Below, in pieces: positions 43,365-53,212 of a stretch of DNA of 64,000 nt. Made by a program: the position numbers and the translations under genes. The DNA is from JAGXTF01 sp044224315 (GTDB taxonomy: Bacteria > Bacteroidota > Bacteroidia > NS11-12g > UBA955). The first letter of the stretch is position 1. Every line of letters begins with the position of its first letter. The stretch covers positions 124,001 through 188,000 of the forward strand of contig JBGAKR010000006.1 of the NCBI GenBank assembly GCA_044224315.1. The letters run 5' to 3'. A model generated the notes under the pieces. The model did not search any database. It saw only the letters and a program-made list of their open reading frames with translations, and was not told the origin of the DNA.

Positions 43365-44741
43365 TTACAGATGAATACACTCATCATAAGCCTGGGCCAC
43401 CGCTTCCATTATTGCCTCACTCATGGTGGGGTGGGGGTGTACGCTTTTGATGATCTCGTGTCCGGTGGTTTCCAGGTTTCGGGCTACAACGGCTTCGGCC
43501 ACCATATCAGTTACGCCTTCACCAATCATATGGCAACCCAGCCACTCTCCGTATTTTTTGTCGAAGATTACTTTTACAAAACCGTCTTTGGCGCCGCTGG
43601 CACTGGCTTTTCCGCTGGCACTGAACGGGAATTTACCCACTCGGATTTCATAACCTTTTTCTTTGGCCTGGGCTTCGGTAAGTCCAACGCTGGCAATTTC
43701 GGGGTGGGTATAGGTACAGCCCGGGATGTTGCCGTAGTTGATGGCATGTGGATTTAATCCGCAAATGCTTTCTACACAGGTAATGCCTTCGGCGCTTGCC
43801 ACGTGGGCCAGGGCCTGACCGGGAACGATGTCGCCAATGGCGTAAACACCGGGTACGTTTGTGCGGTACATATCATCTACCAGCACTTTGCCTTTATCGG
43901 TTTTCACACCCATTTCTTCCAGACCCAGATTTTCGAGGTTGGTTTGGATCCCAGCTGCACTCAGCACTATATCTACCTCAAATACCTGCTCGCCGGTTTT
44001 GGTTTTAACGGTTACTTTGCAACGGTCGTTGATTACCTCTACCTTTTCTACAGAAGAGTCGGTAAGAATGCTCATGCCTTGCTTTTTCATATATACCGCC
44101 ATGGTTTTGCTTACATCTTCGTCTTCCACAGGGAAAATGCGGGGCATAAATTCAACCACGGTTACTTTGGTTCCGATTGAGTTGTAGAAATAGCCAAACT
44201 CCATACCGATGGCACCACTGCCGATGATGAGCATTTCTTTGGGCTGTTTGGGCAACGACATGGCTTCGCGGTATCCAATTACGTATTTGCCATCCATTTT
44301 TACGTTTGGCAATTCGCGGCTACGGGCACCGGTGGCCAGGATAATGTGGTCGGCTTCAACAGTTTCGGCGCCTTCCACTGCAATTTTACCTTTACCGGCC
44401 AGTTTGCCTGCCCCTTTGATAACGGTAATCTTGTTCTTTTTCATCAAAAACTCAATGCCTTTGCTCATATTGGCGGCAACACCACGGCTGCGCTTAATCA
44501 TACCGTCGAAATCAGCGGTTGGTTCGGCTACGCTGATGCCGTAATCGGCGGCATGTTGGATGTAGTTAAAAACCTGGGCGCTTTTAAGCAGGGCTTTGGT
44601 AGGAATGCAACCCCAGTTGAGGCAGATTCCGCCAAGTTCAGCTTTTTCAATAATGGCAACACTTTTACCCAATTGGGCTGCGCGAATGGCGGCCACATAT
44701 CCTCCGGGTCCGCTACCGATAATGGCTATATCAAATTTCAT
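43365..44741 (-). CDS. lpdA: Dihydrolipoyl dehydrogenase
   Basis: A 458-residue FAD-dependent disulfide oxidoreductase, the E3 subunit of pyruvate and 2-oxoglutarate dehydrogenase complexes. It shows the FAD motif IIGSGPGGYVAAIRAAQLG, the redox-active CxxxxC in GGICLNWGCIPTKALL, NAD-binding LIIGSGAIGMEFGYFYNSIG, GVYAIGDIVPG, and the C-terminal His-Glu pair in HPHPTMSEAIMEA. The start is set at ATG 44741 (MKFDIAIIG), with a perfect -7 element 15 nt upstream, rather than at an in-frame ATG further up. It is followed by a clear terminator, so it is probably monocistronic. Confidence 0.93.
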   Translation of the reverse strand: MKFDIAIIGSGPGGYVAAIRAAQLGKSVAIIEKAELGGICLNWGCIPTKALLKSAQVFNYIQHAADYGISVAEPTADFDGMIKRSRGVAANMSKGIEFLMKKNKITVIKGAGKLAGKGKIAVEGAETVEADHIILATGARSRELPNVKMDGKYVIGYREAMSLPKQPKEMLIIGSGAIGMEFGYFYNSIGTKVTVVEFMPRIFPVEDEDVSKTMAVYMKKQGMSILTDSSVEKVEVINDRCKVTVKTKTGEQVFEVDIVLSAAGIQTNLENLGLEEMGVKTDKGKVLVDDMYRTNVPGVYAIGDIVPGQALAHVASAEGITCVESICGLNPHAINYGNIPGCTYTHPEIASVGLTEAQAKEKGYEIRVGKFPFSASGKASASGAKDGFVKVIFDKKYGEWLGCHMIGEGVTDMVAEAVVARNLETTGHEIIKSVHPHPTMSEAIMEAVAQAYDECIHL

Positions 44742-44756
44742 GGATGGTTTCGGGTG

Positions 44757-44764
44757 CAAAATTA
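44757..44764 (-). promoter_or_regulatory. -7 promoter element TAATTTTG of lpdA
   Basis: Exact TAnnTTTG match on the minus strand, 15 nt before ATG 44741. Confidence 0.6.
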
Positions 44765-44818
44765 CGGTTTTTGGCTGAGAGAAGGAAGGGGTAGTTCATC
44801 CCTTTTTTATATTCCAAT

Positions 44819-45868
44819 TCATCCCATCAAATACCGTGTCCCTTCCGTATCCAAAATCAAACCTGGACCAAATAAACTAGCAGGGGTGTGGTAGCCACTA
44901 AAATTGTGGTTTTCAAGCATTTTTTTTGCAATTAGTACAGAGGTTTGGGCCGTGAGTTGGTAACTTTCCGGGCATTCGAGTAATGCTTCGGCAGTTTCGG
45001 CTTTTTCATTCCAAACCTTTCCATACACCACACTTTTCCCGTTTTTGTTTTGTTCAGGCGTTGGACCGGTGATGTTTTTGTCTACATAATTTTTAAATAT
45101 TATTTTGAACCATTTACTGCGCAATAATGGATTAAAAATAAATTGGAATTTTAAGGCCCAATAAGCGGCACGTGAAGCAGCAGAGTAGGTGGTGATATTG
45201 GGAATGCCGGTAGAAATATAGGCGCTATATAAATCGCCCCAGGGAATGGAAATGCAGAATTTATTAGTGGTTCCAAAATTTATTTTTTTACCTGAATGTC
45301 CCAGTGGTTTTTCAATTAATTTTCCATTTTCGCGCACATAGCTGGTATTGCCCAGGTTGTTTACCATGGTGCTCATGGTGCCATGCGAAATGCTGCCTCC
45401 CTCCATGGAAAATGCGATTTCAAGGTGGCTGGCATCGGGCAATTTTTCTTTCAGATAATTGGCCACACAATCGGTTGGAACCAAATCAAAACCCACACCG
45501 CACATGAGTACAATATTTTTATTTTTAGCTTCAGTTTCTTTTTGTTTTACCCATTCTAAAATGGCAATTTCACCGGTAATATCCAGGTAATGCACACCCG
45601 CCAAAATACAGGCTTCTACCATGGGGCGCGCGGTTTGGCTAAACGGACCTGCACAATGCAAAACCACTTTAAAATTGGCTAGATGGGATGCAATTTCCTG
45701 CACATTATCCAATCCAAAAATTAAATAATCCAAACCCAAACTCTCAGCCAAAGCCTTCACTTTCGCCTCCGACCTTCCCGCTAAAACGGGCCTCAAACCT
45801 TGCGCAACGGCATTTTCGGCGGTTAATTTTCCGGTATAACCGTTGGCCCCGTAAAGCAGAAATGACAT
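44819..45868 (-). CDS. Saccharopine dehydrogenase-like / trans-acting enoyl reductase family protein
   Basis: A 349-residue protein with N-terminal Rossmann motif LLYGANGYTGKLTAENAVAQGLRPVLAGR, then FKVVLHCAGPFSQTARPMVEACILAGVHYLDITGE, both typical of the saccharopine-dehydrogenase NADP-binding fold. The C-terminal part resembles the membrane-associated branch that includes mycobacterial trans-acting enoyl reductase and animal SCCPDH. The substrate is unknown; a role in lysine metabolism is not implied. The ATG is only 4 nt after a perfect -7 element, and no alternative start fits the fold, so leaderless translation is likely. Confidence 0.8.
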   Translation of the reverse strand: MSFLLYGANGYTGKLTAENAVAQGLRPVLAGRSEAKVKALAESLGLDYLIFGLDNVQEIASHLANFKVVLHCAGPFSQTARPMVEACILAGVHYLDITGEIAILEWVKQKETEAKNKNIVLMCGVGFDLVPTDCVANYLKEKLPDASHLEIAFSMEGGSISHGTMSTMVNNLGNTSYVRENGKLIEKPLGHSGKKINFGTTNKFCISIPWGDLYSAYISTGIPNITTYSAASRAAYWALKFQFIFNPLLRSKWFKIIFKNYVDKNITGPTPEQNKNGKSVVYGKVWNEKAETAEALLECPESYQLTAQTSVLIAKKMLENHNFSGYHTPASLFGPGLILDTEGTRYLMG

Positions 45869-45872
45869 GGGA

Positions 45873-45900
45873 CAAAGGTAGTTAAAACGCTAGCGTTTTA
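45873..45900 (-). promoter_or_regulatory. -7 element TACCTTTG and adjacent 18-bp perfect palindrome
   Basis: TACCTTTG (complement of 45873-45880) matches TAnnTTTG. Two nt upstream of it is the perfect palindrome TAAAACGCTAGCGTTTTA (45883-45900), well placed to act as an operator between the -33 and -7 regions. Confidence 0.55.
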
Positions 45901-46033
45901 GGGGCTAAGGTTTAAGGATTGTTTTGCCCTAATCAAACTTAGGAGATAAGAGATTTAATGCTTGATTTGAGTTTAAAGCTCAACCATCTCCATTAAACAC
46001 TCAACCTTTAATTTTGGCTGTTATTTGCACTGT

Positions 46034-46062
46034 GCTCCGCCCATTGAAAATGTGGCGGATTG
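46034..46062 (-). repeat. CCGCC/GGCGG hairpin repeat, copy 1 (minus orientation)
   Basis: Reads CTCCGCCCATTGAAAATG-TGGCGG on the plus strand: stem TCCGCC/GGCGGA, inner CAT/ATG pairing and a small A-rich loop. Same element at about 48808, 48929, 49026 and 53985. Confidence 0.7.
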
Positions 46063-46078
46063 AGCATTGCACTCTATT

Positions 46079-48718
46079 TTATTCCGAAACAGCTCCCACA
46101 ATTGGTCCCATTTCTTCCTCTTCCCTTAAGCGTTTTACCTGCTCCAGGGCGTCGGGAACCACATCGCTGATGATGGTAATAAATGAGTCTTTTAACGCAT
46201 TTTTCACAGCAAAATCAATGGCTTCGCTTTCTTTTGGAATCACCACAATATTGCAATCGGGTTTGATATTTCTTATTCCCTGACTAAGCAGGGCTATGAT
46301 TTCCGAATCGGCCTTTCCACGCAGATTTTTATCCTGGCGAATGATAATTTCGTCAAACACTTTGGCAGCTTCTTCGGCCAGTGCAATGGTATCCTCATCG
46401 CGTCGATCGCCCACACCGGCAATAATTCCCACTTTTTTCGAAGCTTCAATTTTATTTACCAATTTACCTATAGCCACCATACCATGCGCATTGTGGGCAT
46501 AATCGAGCATAACGGTAAAGTTTTTAAATCGGAAAATATTCAATCTACCCGGGGTTTGGGCAGGCGAGGGGACAAAGGTTTGCAAGGCCGTGCGAATATC
46601 CTCAATTCTGAAATCGCGCACAAAACAAGCCATAACAGCCCCCAATGTATTTGCAATGTTAAATTCAGCTTTACCATCATAGGTGAGAGGAATATTTATC
46701 ACCTTTTCTACCCGCATTTTCCAATTGCCTTTCATAATGGTTACATAGCCATTTTCAAACACACAGGCAATGCCACCGGCTTCGCAATGTTCCTTAATCC
46801 GGGGATTATTTTCATCCATGGAAAACAGGGCTATTTTGCACATTAGCTCTTCTTTCATGGCATACACCAAATCATCATCGGCATTGAGCACTGCGTATCC
46901 ATTGGGGAATACTGTGCGGGCCGGTACCGATTTTACCCGGGCCAGTTTTTCCAAAGTATCTATTCCCTGCAAACCCAGGTGGTCGGGGGCTACGTTGGTA
47001 ACCACCGCTACATCGCAATGGTGAAAACCAAGCCCTGCGCGCAGAATGCCGCCACGGGCAGTTTCCAGCACTGCAAAATCAACCGTAGGGTCTTTGAGTA
47101 CAAATTCGGCACTAAGCGGACCTGTACAATCGCCGCGCATCATTAAGCTGTTTTGGATATACACCCCATCGGTGGTAGTAAAGCCCACTTTGTATCCCAT
47201 TTGTTTTACAATATGGGCAATAAGGCGAGTGGTGGTAGTTTTTCCGTTGGTACCGCTTACTGCAATAATCGGAATACGTGCCGATTCACCCGGAGGGTAA
47301 AGCATATCAATAACCGGTTCGGCTACATTGCGGGGCAAACCTTCGGTAGGTTCAATATGCATGCGGAAACCCGGAGCTGCGTTCACTTCCAACACGGCAC
47401 CACCGGCTTCGGCAACCGGAATGCTAAGGTCGGGGGTCATTACATCGATCCCACATATGTCGAGGCCTATAATGCGGGCTATCCTTTCGGCCATAAAAAT
47501 ATTGGCCGGGTGTACGTGGTCGGTTACATCGGTAGCTGTGCCACCAGTGCTCAGGTTTGCAGTGGGTTTGAGCCATAATTCCTCGCCCCAGGGCAATACC
47601 GATTCCAGGGTAAGGCCTTTGGCGTTGAGGATATTCATGGTAAAATCATCTACCTTAATGCTGGTGAGCACTTTTTCGTGCCCGTATCCGCGGCGGGGAT
47701 CTTCGTTTACAATGTCTATAAGTTCCTGAATGGTGCTTTTTCCGTCGCCGGTAACGGCTGCTGGGGTGCGCAAGGCGGCACATACAAATTTGTAATTAAT
47801 CACCAGCATCCGGTGATCCAGGCCCTGTATGAATTTTTCGCAAATTACCCCACGACTGTATTTTTTTGCAGCTTGCAGGCCTTCAACCGCTTCTTCCCAG
47901 GTATTGATATTGGTGGTAGCGCCCTTGCCATGGTTTCCATCTATGGGCTTGGTAACAACCGGGTAACCGATTTTGTTAATGGCGCGTTCCAGTTCAATAT
48001 CGTCGTACACAATCATACCTTTGGGAACCGGAATTTGTGCGGCATCTAAAAGGTTTTTGGTTTCTTCCTTATCGCAGGCAATTTCTACCGCTATACTGCT
48101 GGTGGTGCTTGCAATTGTGGCGCGGATTCGGCGTTGGTTTTTGCCATAGCCCAATTGCACCAGGCTGCGGTTGTTGAGACGGATATACGGAATTTTGCGG
48201 CGAATGGCCTCTTCCACAATCGAACCTGTACTAGGCCCCAGGCGTTCATCTTCGCGGATTTCACGCAGTTTTTGAATGTCGTAATCCAGGTCGTAAGGCT
48301 CGTTGTTTATCAGTGCCTCGGCAATACGCACCGCGGCTTTGGCGGCATATATACCCGCTTTTGCTTCGTAATAACTGAAAACCACATGGTAAACCCCACG
48401 TTTTCCGGCATCACGGGTACGACCAAAACCTACTTCCATCCCTGCCAGGGTTTGGATTTCGAGGGCAATATGCTCAATTACATGTCCCATCCAGGTGCCG
48501 CGCTCTACCCTGATCCAGAATCCGCCTTCACCGCCTTCACTGCAGCGATGGCTAACCATAGAGGGAAGCATAGCTTTGATTCGTTCGGCAAAACCCGGAA
48601 TCTTATCGGTGGGCTTCTCTTCCAAATCCTCAATATCCAACAGCATTACCACTAGTTTATGCCGTTTCACACTCCAATAATTGGGTCCGTTTGTTACCTT
48701 GATGTCTAAAATTTCCAT
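46079..48718 (-). CDS. cphA: Cyanophycin synthetase
   Basis: An 879-residue enzyme that polymerises Asp and Arg into cyanophycin, with ATP. Three parts are visible: an N-terminal CphA domain (~1-160); an ATP-grasp domain that adds Asp (~200-480; VVTKPIDGNHGKGATTNI, LEVNAAPGFRMHIEPTEG); and a Mur-ligase-like domain that adds Arg (from ~485) with P-loop VSGTNGKTTTTRLIAHI, VLETARGGILRAGLG, and VMLDYAHNAHGM. Length and all key motifs fit a full-length enzyme. It is divergent from cyanophycinase cphB across a 488-bp spacer filled with repeats. Arg/Asp supply or nitrogen regulation is not evident from the DNA. Confidence 0.95.
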   Translation of the reverse strand: MEILDIKVTNGPNYWSVKRHKLVVMLLDIEDLEEKPTDKIPGFAERIKAMLPSMVSHRCSEGGEGGFWIRVERGTWMGHVIEHIALEIQTLAGMEVGFGRTRDAGKRGVYHVVFSYYEAKAGIYAAKAAVRIAEALINNEPYDLDYDIQKLREIREDERLGPSTGSIVEEAIRRKIPYIRLNNRSLVQLGYGKNQRRIRATIASTTSSIAVEIACDKEETKNLLDAAQIPVPKGMIVYDDIELERAINKIGYPVVTKPIDGNHGKGATTNINTWEEAVEGLQAAKKYSRGVICEKFIQGLDHRMLVINYKFVCAALRTPAAVTGDGKSTIQELIDIVNEDPRRGYGHEKVLTSIKVDDFTMNILNAKGLTLESVLPWGEELWLKPTANLSTGGTATDVTDHVHPANIFMAERIARIIGLDICGIDVMTPDLSIPVAEAGGAVLEVNAAPGFRMHIEPTEGLPRNVAEPVIDMLYPPGESARIPIIAVSGTNGKTTTTRLIAHIVKQMGYKVGFTTTDGVYIQNSLMMRGDCTGPLSAEFVLKDPTVDFAVLETARGGILRAGLGFHHCDVAVVTNVAPDHLGLQGIDTLEKLARVKSVPARTVFPNGYAVLNADDDLVYAMKEELMCKIALFSMDENNPRIKEHCEAGGIACVFENGYVTIMKGNWKMRVEKVINIPLTYDGKAEFNIANTLGAVMACFVRDFRIEDIRTALQTFVPSPAQTPGRLNIFRFKNFTVMLDYAHNAHGMVAIGKLVNKIEASKKVGIIAGVGDRRDEDTIALAEEAAKVFDEIIIRQDKNLRGKADSEIIALLSQGIRNIKPDCNIVVIPKESEAIDFAVKNALKDSFITIISDVVPDALEQVKRLREEEEMGPIVGAVSE

Positions 48719-48772
48719 GCGCTATGCTTTATTTCGTGGTTATCGCCTGCAATATAGGAAAAGGGATTTGAA

Positions 48773-49056
48773 TGGAGAATGTAAAATGTAACAGCCAGGT
48801 GCAATCCGCCACTTTTTCAATGGGCGGAGCAAAGTGCACAGCGCAAAGTGCAAAGCGCACATAACAGCCAATTTAAAATGCAAAATGTAAAATGTAAAAT
48901 ATAACAGCCGGTGCACAGCGCAATCCGCCACATTTCCAATGGGCGGAGCAAAGTGCACCTGGCAGCCAAGAGACTTACTGGTCAACAAAAGCCAACTGTC
49001 AACTGTAAACTGCCAACTAACTCTTCTCCGCCCATTAAAAATGTGGCGGACCTAAC
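48773..49056. repeat. Modular repeat region between cphA and cphB
   Basis: The spacer contains AATGTAAAATG words, two plus-oriented CCGCC/GGCGG hairpins (about 48808-48835 and 48929-48955), one minus copy (49026-49050), alternating GCACAGCGCAAAGTGC words, ACAGCC words and ACTGTCAACTGTAAACTGCC-type repeats (48995-49018). The same words recur at 54 kb. Confidence 0.65.
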
Positions 49057-49061
49057 TTTTA

Positions 49062-49101
49062 ATCGCGAGGTTTTCACTCGCGATGGAGAGCAAGCCTCTC
49101 C
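49062..49101. repeat. Two adjacent hairpins upstream of cphB
   Basis: ATCGCGAG/CTCGCGAT (49062-49084) is directly followed by GGAGAG/CTCTCC (49085-49101). There is no T-run, so they look more like a structured element than a terminator. Confidence 0.55.
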
Positions 49102-49169
49102 ACTTCTAACTTAATCTTCATTGTGCATCAAATGTTCCTAAGACTTTACGTTTGCCTTTAGTTAAACGG

Positions 49170-49177
49170 TAACTTTG
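49170..49177 (+). promoter_or_regulatory. -7 promoter element TAACTTTG of cphB
   Basis: Exact TAnnTTTG match 29 nt before the cphB ATG; TTG at 49152-49154 is a possible, somewhat close -33 box. Confidence 0.55.
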
Positions 49178-49206
49178 TGGCCTTTCTCTAAGAAACCATC
49201 TTTTCA

Positions 49207-50085
49207 ATGCAGCCCAAAGGAATCCTTGTACCCGTAGGCGGCGCCGAAGATAAAGGCACCGATCTGGAAGCGGGAATTATAGAACGTAACCGACTTTATT
49301 TCTTCGAAATCGGAATACTCAAAACCATTGCCACATTAGTGGGGGATACCGATGCCCGCATTGAAGTGATTACAACCGCCTCTACCATTCCCGATGAAGT
49401 AGGCCAGAATTATACCGAAGCTTTTGCCAAGTTGGGTTATAACAATGTGGGGCACATGCGCATTCGCAACCGCGAGGATGTTCCGCAATACATGGATAGG
49501 CTTAATGCCTGTTCGGGCTTGCTTTTCAGCGGAGGAAACCAATTGCGTTTATCCAGTATTTTTGGCGGAACCGAGTTTCTCGAAACTATCATTCGCCGAT
49601 ACAATGAAGAGCATTTTGTAATTGCAGGCACAAGCGCCGGGGCGATGGCCATGAGTGGCAATATGATTTACGAAGGCAATGCCGGCCGTGCCCATTTAAA
49701 GGGCGAAGTGCGCATGACCAGTGGTTTGGGTTTTCTCAATGGCGTAATCATCGATTCGCATTTCGATAAACGCGGTCGTTTCTCCCGCTTGGCCCAGGCG
49801 GTAGCTTCTAATCCAGGTGCAATAGGCATTGGTTTGGGCGAAGATACCGGTGTAATTGTGCGCAACGGGGAAGAAATTGAAGCCATTGGAAGCGGCGCTG
49901 TAACTGTAGTAGATGGCCGCAATATTATGTACAACAATATTGCCGATATCGACTTTGGAACCCCCATTTCTGTTGAACATCTGATTGTCCATATCCTTTC
50001 CAAAGGCAATTATTATAATTTCCGCACACACAATTACACTGAAGGCAATCAACCGGTATTAGCCAATGCCGACCACAGAGATTAA
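49207..50085 (+). CDS. cphB: Cyanophycinase
   Basis: A 292-residue serine peptidase of the S51 family that cleaves cyanophycin into beta-Asp-Arg dipeptides. The nucleophile is Ser143 in AGTSAGAMAMS; FSGGNQLRLSSIFGGTEFLETI and SGLGFLNGVIIDSHFDKRGRFSRL (catalytic His region) also fit. It has no signal peptide, so it acts on intracellular granules. It is divergent from cphA, and 107 bp upstream of the propeller-type kinase on the same strand. Confidence is high because the synthetase is next door. Confidence 0.94.
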   Translation: MQPKGILVPVGGAEDKGTDLEAGIIERNRLYFFEIGILKTIATLVGDTDARIEVITTASTIPDEVGQNYTEAFAKLGYNNVGHMRIRNREDVPQYMDRLNACSGLLFSGGNQLRLSSIFGGTEFLETIIRRYNEEHFVIAGTSAGAMAMSGNMIYEGNAGRAHLKGEVRMTSGLGFLNGVIIDSHFDKRGRFSRLAQAVASNPGAIGIGLGEDTGVIVRNGEEIEAIGSGAVTVVDGRNIMYNNIADIDFGTPISVEHLIVHILSKGNYYNFRTHNYTEGNQPVLANADHRD

Positions 50086-50191
50086 GCCACAGTAGTTTTT
50101 CGCAATTCACAGTCTTACAGATACATTTCACAAACTGATTGTTATAACCTTCAGGCATTATAAGGCATATTTGTAACTCCAAATCGCCGCC

Positions 50192-53100
50192 ATGAAGATA
50201 ACAGGGTACTCATTTTTAGCCATGGGGATTGCGCTATTGTCGCAGTTTGCCATGGCCCAAACCCCTGGTTACTGGCATTTGTCCGATGCGGATGGTTTGC
50301 CTTCCAATACCATTTACCACATTACCGAAAACAAAGATGGTGTGATATACCTGGGTACTGCGGCTGGTGTGGCCAGGTTTAATGGATTTGAATTTGTTTC
50401 TTTGGAAAATCCTGCTGCAAAATCATCCGATGCCAGTGATTTAAGCAATGATTCTATGGGTAATATCTGGTTTAGTAATTTTAACCATGAATTATTTAAA
50501 GTAAATCCTCAGAATAAAATTGTAAAAATAAACAATGTAGATCAAACTAATTTCAATGCCCAGGGGCAGTTTTTGGTAGATTGGCACAACAACTTATGGA
50601 TTTACAACGGCGATAAAATCCAATGCCTGATGCCCCAATCCAACAAAGGAATTACATTTAAATTCGGTCAGCAACCCTTTTCATTTCAACTTTACGGAAA
50701 AGAAGGCCTGGTGGCGGGTCATACCAATTTGTACCGTTTGTATTTCAGGCCCGATTATCCCAATTATGATACCCAGATTTATGTGAGATTAAATGTAAAA
50801 ACCAAAATAAATAAGCCCATAATTATTTACGAACCAGCACGTGCTTTCATTACCTCCAGCGTATATGCCGCCGAATATGCAGTTCCTGAAGCGCAAATTC
50901 TGGATTTAAATAAATACCCTCAAATAAAAAATGTGCTCAATTATGGTTTATTAACCGATGGAACCATTTGGGTTGGTACTACCGATGGATTTGTACTTTT
51001 TGATAAAAATGGGAAAATTAAATTTAACGGAAATGTAATTTTAAAAGGTAAAAACACTTCTTTCGTTTACCAAGATAGTCGCAACAATTTTTGGGTGGCC
51101 ACCCTGAATGAGGGTTTGTTTATGATAAACAATTTTGATATTCAAACCTGGAATTTTTATGATCCAACAGTACGTCAGAATGGGGTTACCAGTTTATTTG
51201 CCGATGAAAACGATATGCTGCTGGGCATGCAGGATGGAGCCATTTACAAGTATGACAAGGACGATAATTTTGTAAAGCAAAAAGTAAATACCCAACGCAG
51301 TGTTTATTATATGGATAAAGTGCCCAAAACGGGTGGTTATATACTTAATTTTCATTTCTTCAGCAGCCTTGAATCCAATGGGGTAGAGGTTACTGAATTA
51401 AGCGCCCCGCGTGGGGTTATATTTGAAGACGATGATATCATTTATTCCAATAATTCGGGTTTAAGACGCTTAAAAAAGCAAGCCATATATGGGATAAAAA
51501 AAATACCTGATCCTGTAGAATTAACTGTGGAAACCCGCAATGAAAAAAACATTATCGTAGCAACCTCTAAGCAGTTGGTAACCTCTCAAATCCTTTCCGG
51601 TAGAGGCGGGAGGCTTTTTAAAGATTATGCTGGTCGTATATGGATTAACAGCAGCTCGGGAATTTATGCCTTAAACTGGAAAGACCGGATTTTAACCCAT
51701 TTTGTATTTTCATTCAATAAGAATGCCATGGCCATGGACTTTGCCGGTGATAAAGAGGGCAATATTTATATGGCCATTGCCAATGATGGAATTTTGCAAT
51801 GGAATTCAAAAGGTGTGGTAAAAAAAACAGGGGTAAAAGAGGGATTGCTGTCGGCCACTGCACGTCGCCTGATTATAGCAGGTAACCGGCTTTGGATTGC
51901 ATCTGCCAAAGGATTAAATGCAATAGATTTAAATACTTCCAAAATATATGATTATCGCATCAGCGATGGAATTGTATCCAATGATATACAGGATATTGCC
52001 TTTTTTAGCAATCGCATATGGGTAGCAACTTTTAAAGGTTTAAACAGCATTCCATTAAAATTTATTTCCTCTAATCCCAATGCGCCGGTTTTAAAATTAA
52101 AATCGATTTTGGTACATGGACAGGACTTTTTATCGCGCATAAATGAATTAAAATATTTAAAGGAAGATGCGAATGATGTAGAATTCAGATTTGAGGCCAT
52201 CAATTATAAAAGCCGCAATTTGCTGTATTACATGTACAGGCTGCTGGGGCAAACCAATACCTGGACAAGGTTGGACGGCTCGGTGAGCCATGTGTTTTTT
52301 CAAGGGTTGCCTGCCGGAAATTACACTTTCGAATTGCGCGCATTTAACGACAAAGGCATAGCAGATAATCGCATTTTAAAAGTACCTTTTACCATTACCG
52401 AGCCCATTTGGAAAAAAGCCTGGTTTTGGTTGCTGTGTGGCTTGCTGGGATCGTTTGGCATATTTGCATTATACCGCAGAAGACAAGGAGAAAAAGCCCG
52501 AAAAGTAAAACTTGAGAATGAATTGCGCATTTCTCAATTGGCTTCATTAAAAGCCCAAATGAATCCGCATTTTATGTTCAATGCATTAAATAGTATCCAG
52601 GATTTTATATTATTAAATGATAAAACCAGTGCCAATACATTTTTGGGTAAATTCAGCGATTTAATGCGCTTGGTTTTAGATATGAGCAATCAGTCGCATA
52701 TATCCCTGGCACATGAATTAAAAGCCATAAATTTATACCTCGAATTGGAGGCATTGCGCTTTGAAGATTCGATGGAATACACATTAAATATTGATGAAGA
52801 ACTGGATGTATCCGACTGGAAAATACCATCCATGATTATACAACCATTTGTAGAAAACGCCATTAAGCATGGGCTTTTGCATAAGCGCAGCAACCGTAAA
52901 TTGAACATTATTTTTAAACAAGGAAATGGCAGCATGCTGAGTGTAATTATCGAGGACAATGGGATTGGCAGAAAAGAAGCTGAACGAATTAACAATTCAA
53001 AAGGCAGCCGGCATACTTCATTTGCAACCGGTGCTACCCAAAAAAGATTGGCATTGTTAAATCAGAATGCCAGCGAAAATATTCGCATAAAATATGAGGA

Positions 53101-53203
53101 TTTAAGCGACGAAAACGGCGCCCCATCGGGTACACGAGTTACTTTGTCGATTCCCATGCTATCCGCAAATCAGATCATAAACGAAACCCCCGAATTTCAA
53201 TAA
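50192..53203 (+). CDS. Propeller-type sensor histidine kinase (LytS-like kinase core)
   Basis: A 1003-residue membrane kinase. Signal peptide (YSFLAMGIALLSQFAMAQ), then two-component-regulator propeller repeats (~25-640; e.g. WHLSDADGLPSNTIYHITENKDGVIYLGTAAGVARFNG), then a Y_Y_Y domain (~655-745; ENDVEFRFEAINYKS-like), one membrane helix (FWLLCGLLGSFGIFALY) and a His_kinase/HATPase core. The H-box is LKAQMNPHFMFNALNSIQDFI and the N-box PFVENAIKHGLL. The periplasmic propeller presumably senses an extracytoplasmic ligand. The cognate LytTR regulator starts 9 nt downstream. Confidence 0.9.
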   Translation: MKITGYSFLAMGIALLSQFAMAQTPGYWHLSDADGLPSNTIYHITENKDGVIYLGTAAGVARFNGFEFVSLENPAAKSSDASDLSNDSMGNIWFSNFNHELFKVNPQNKIVKINNVDQTNFNAQGQFLVDWHNNLWIYNGDKIQCLMPQSNKGITFKFGQQPFSFQLYGKEGLVAGHTNLYRLYFRPDYPNYDTQIYVRLNVKTKINKPIIIYEPARAFITSSVYAAEYAVPEAQILDLNKYPQIKNVLNYGLLTDGTIWVGTTDGFVLFDKNGKIKFNGNVILKGKNTSFVYQDSRNNFWVATLNEGLFMINNFDIQTWNFYDPTVRQNGVTSLFADENDMLLGMQDGAIYKYDKDDNFVKQKVNTQRSVYYMDKVPKTGGYILNFHFFSSLESNGVEVTELSAPRGVIFEDDDIIYSNNSGLRRLKKQAIYGIKKIPDPVELTVETRNEKNIIVATSKQLVTSQILSGRGGRLFKDYAGRIWINSSSGIYALNWKDRILTHFVFSFNKNAMAMDFAGDKEGNIYMAIANDGILQWNSKGVVKKTGVKEGLLSATARRLIIAGNRLWIASAKGLNAIDLNTSKIYDYRISDGIVSNDIQDIAFFSNRIWVATFKGLNSIPLKFISSNPNAPVLKLKSILVHGQDFLSRINELKYLKEDANDVEFRFEAINYKSRNLLYYMYRLLGQTNTWTRLDGSVSHVFFQGLPAGNYTFELRAFNDKGIADNRILKVPFTITEPIWKKAWFWLLCGLLGSFGIFALYRRRQGEKARKVKLENELRISQLASLKAQMNPHFMFNALNSIQDFILLNDKTSANTFLGKFSDLMRLVLDMSNQSHISLAHELKAINLYLELEALRFEDSMEYTLNIDEELDVSDWKIPSMIIQPFVENAIKHGLLHKRSNRKLNIIFKQGNGSMLSVIIEDNGIGRKEAERINNSKGSRHTSFATGATQKRLALLNQNASENIRIKYEDLSDENGAPSGTRVTLSIPMLSANQIINETPEFQ

Positions 53204-53212
53204 AAAACGAAA

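Noticed and set aside
47153..48655. Several plus-strand open frames across cphA (for example 48134-48655)
   Set aside because: Antisense shadows of cyanophycin synthetase; amino-acid content is not protein-like and starts are arbitrary.
49207..50085. Peptidase E-type dipeptidase instead of cyanophycinase
   Set aside because: Length near 290, the GTSAGA context and the adjacent cphA favour CphB over the shorter dipeptidase E.
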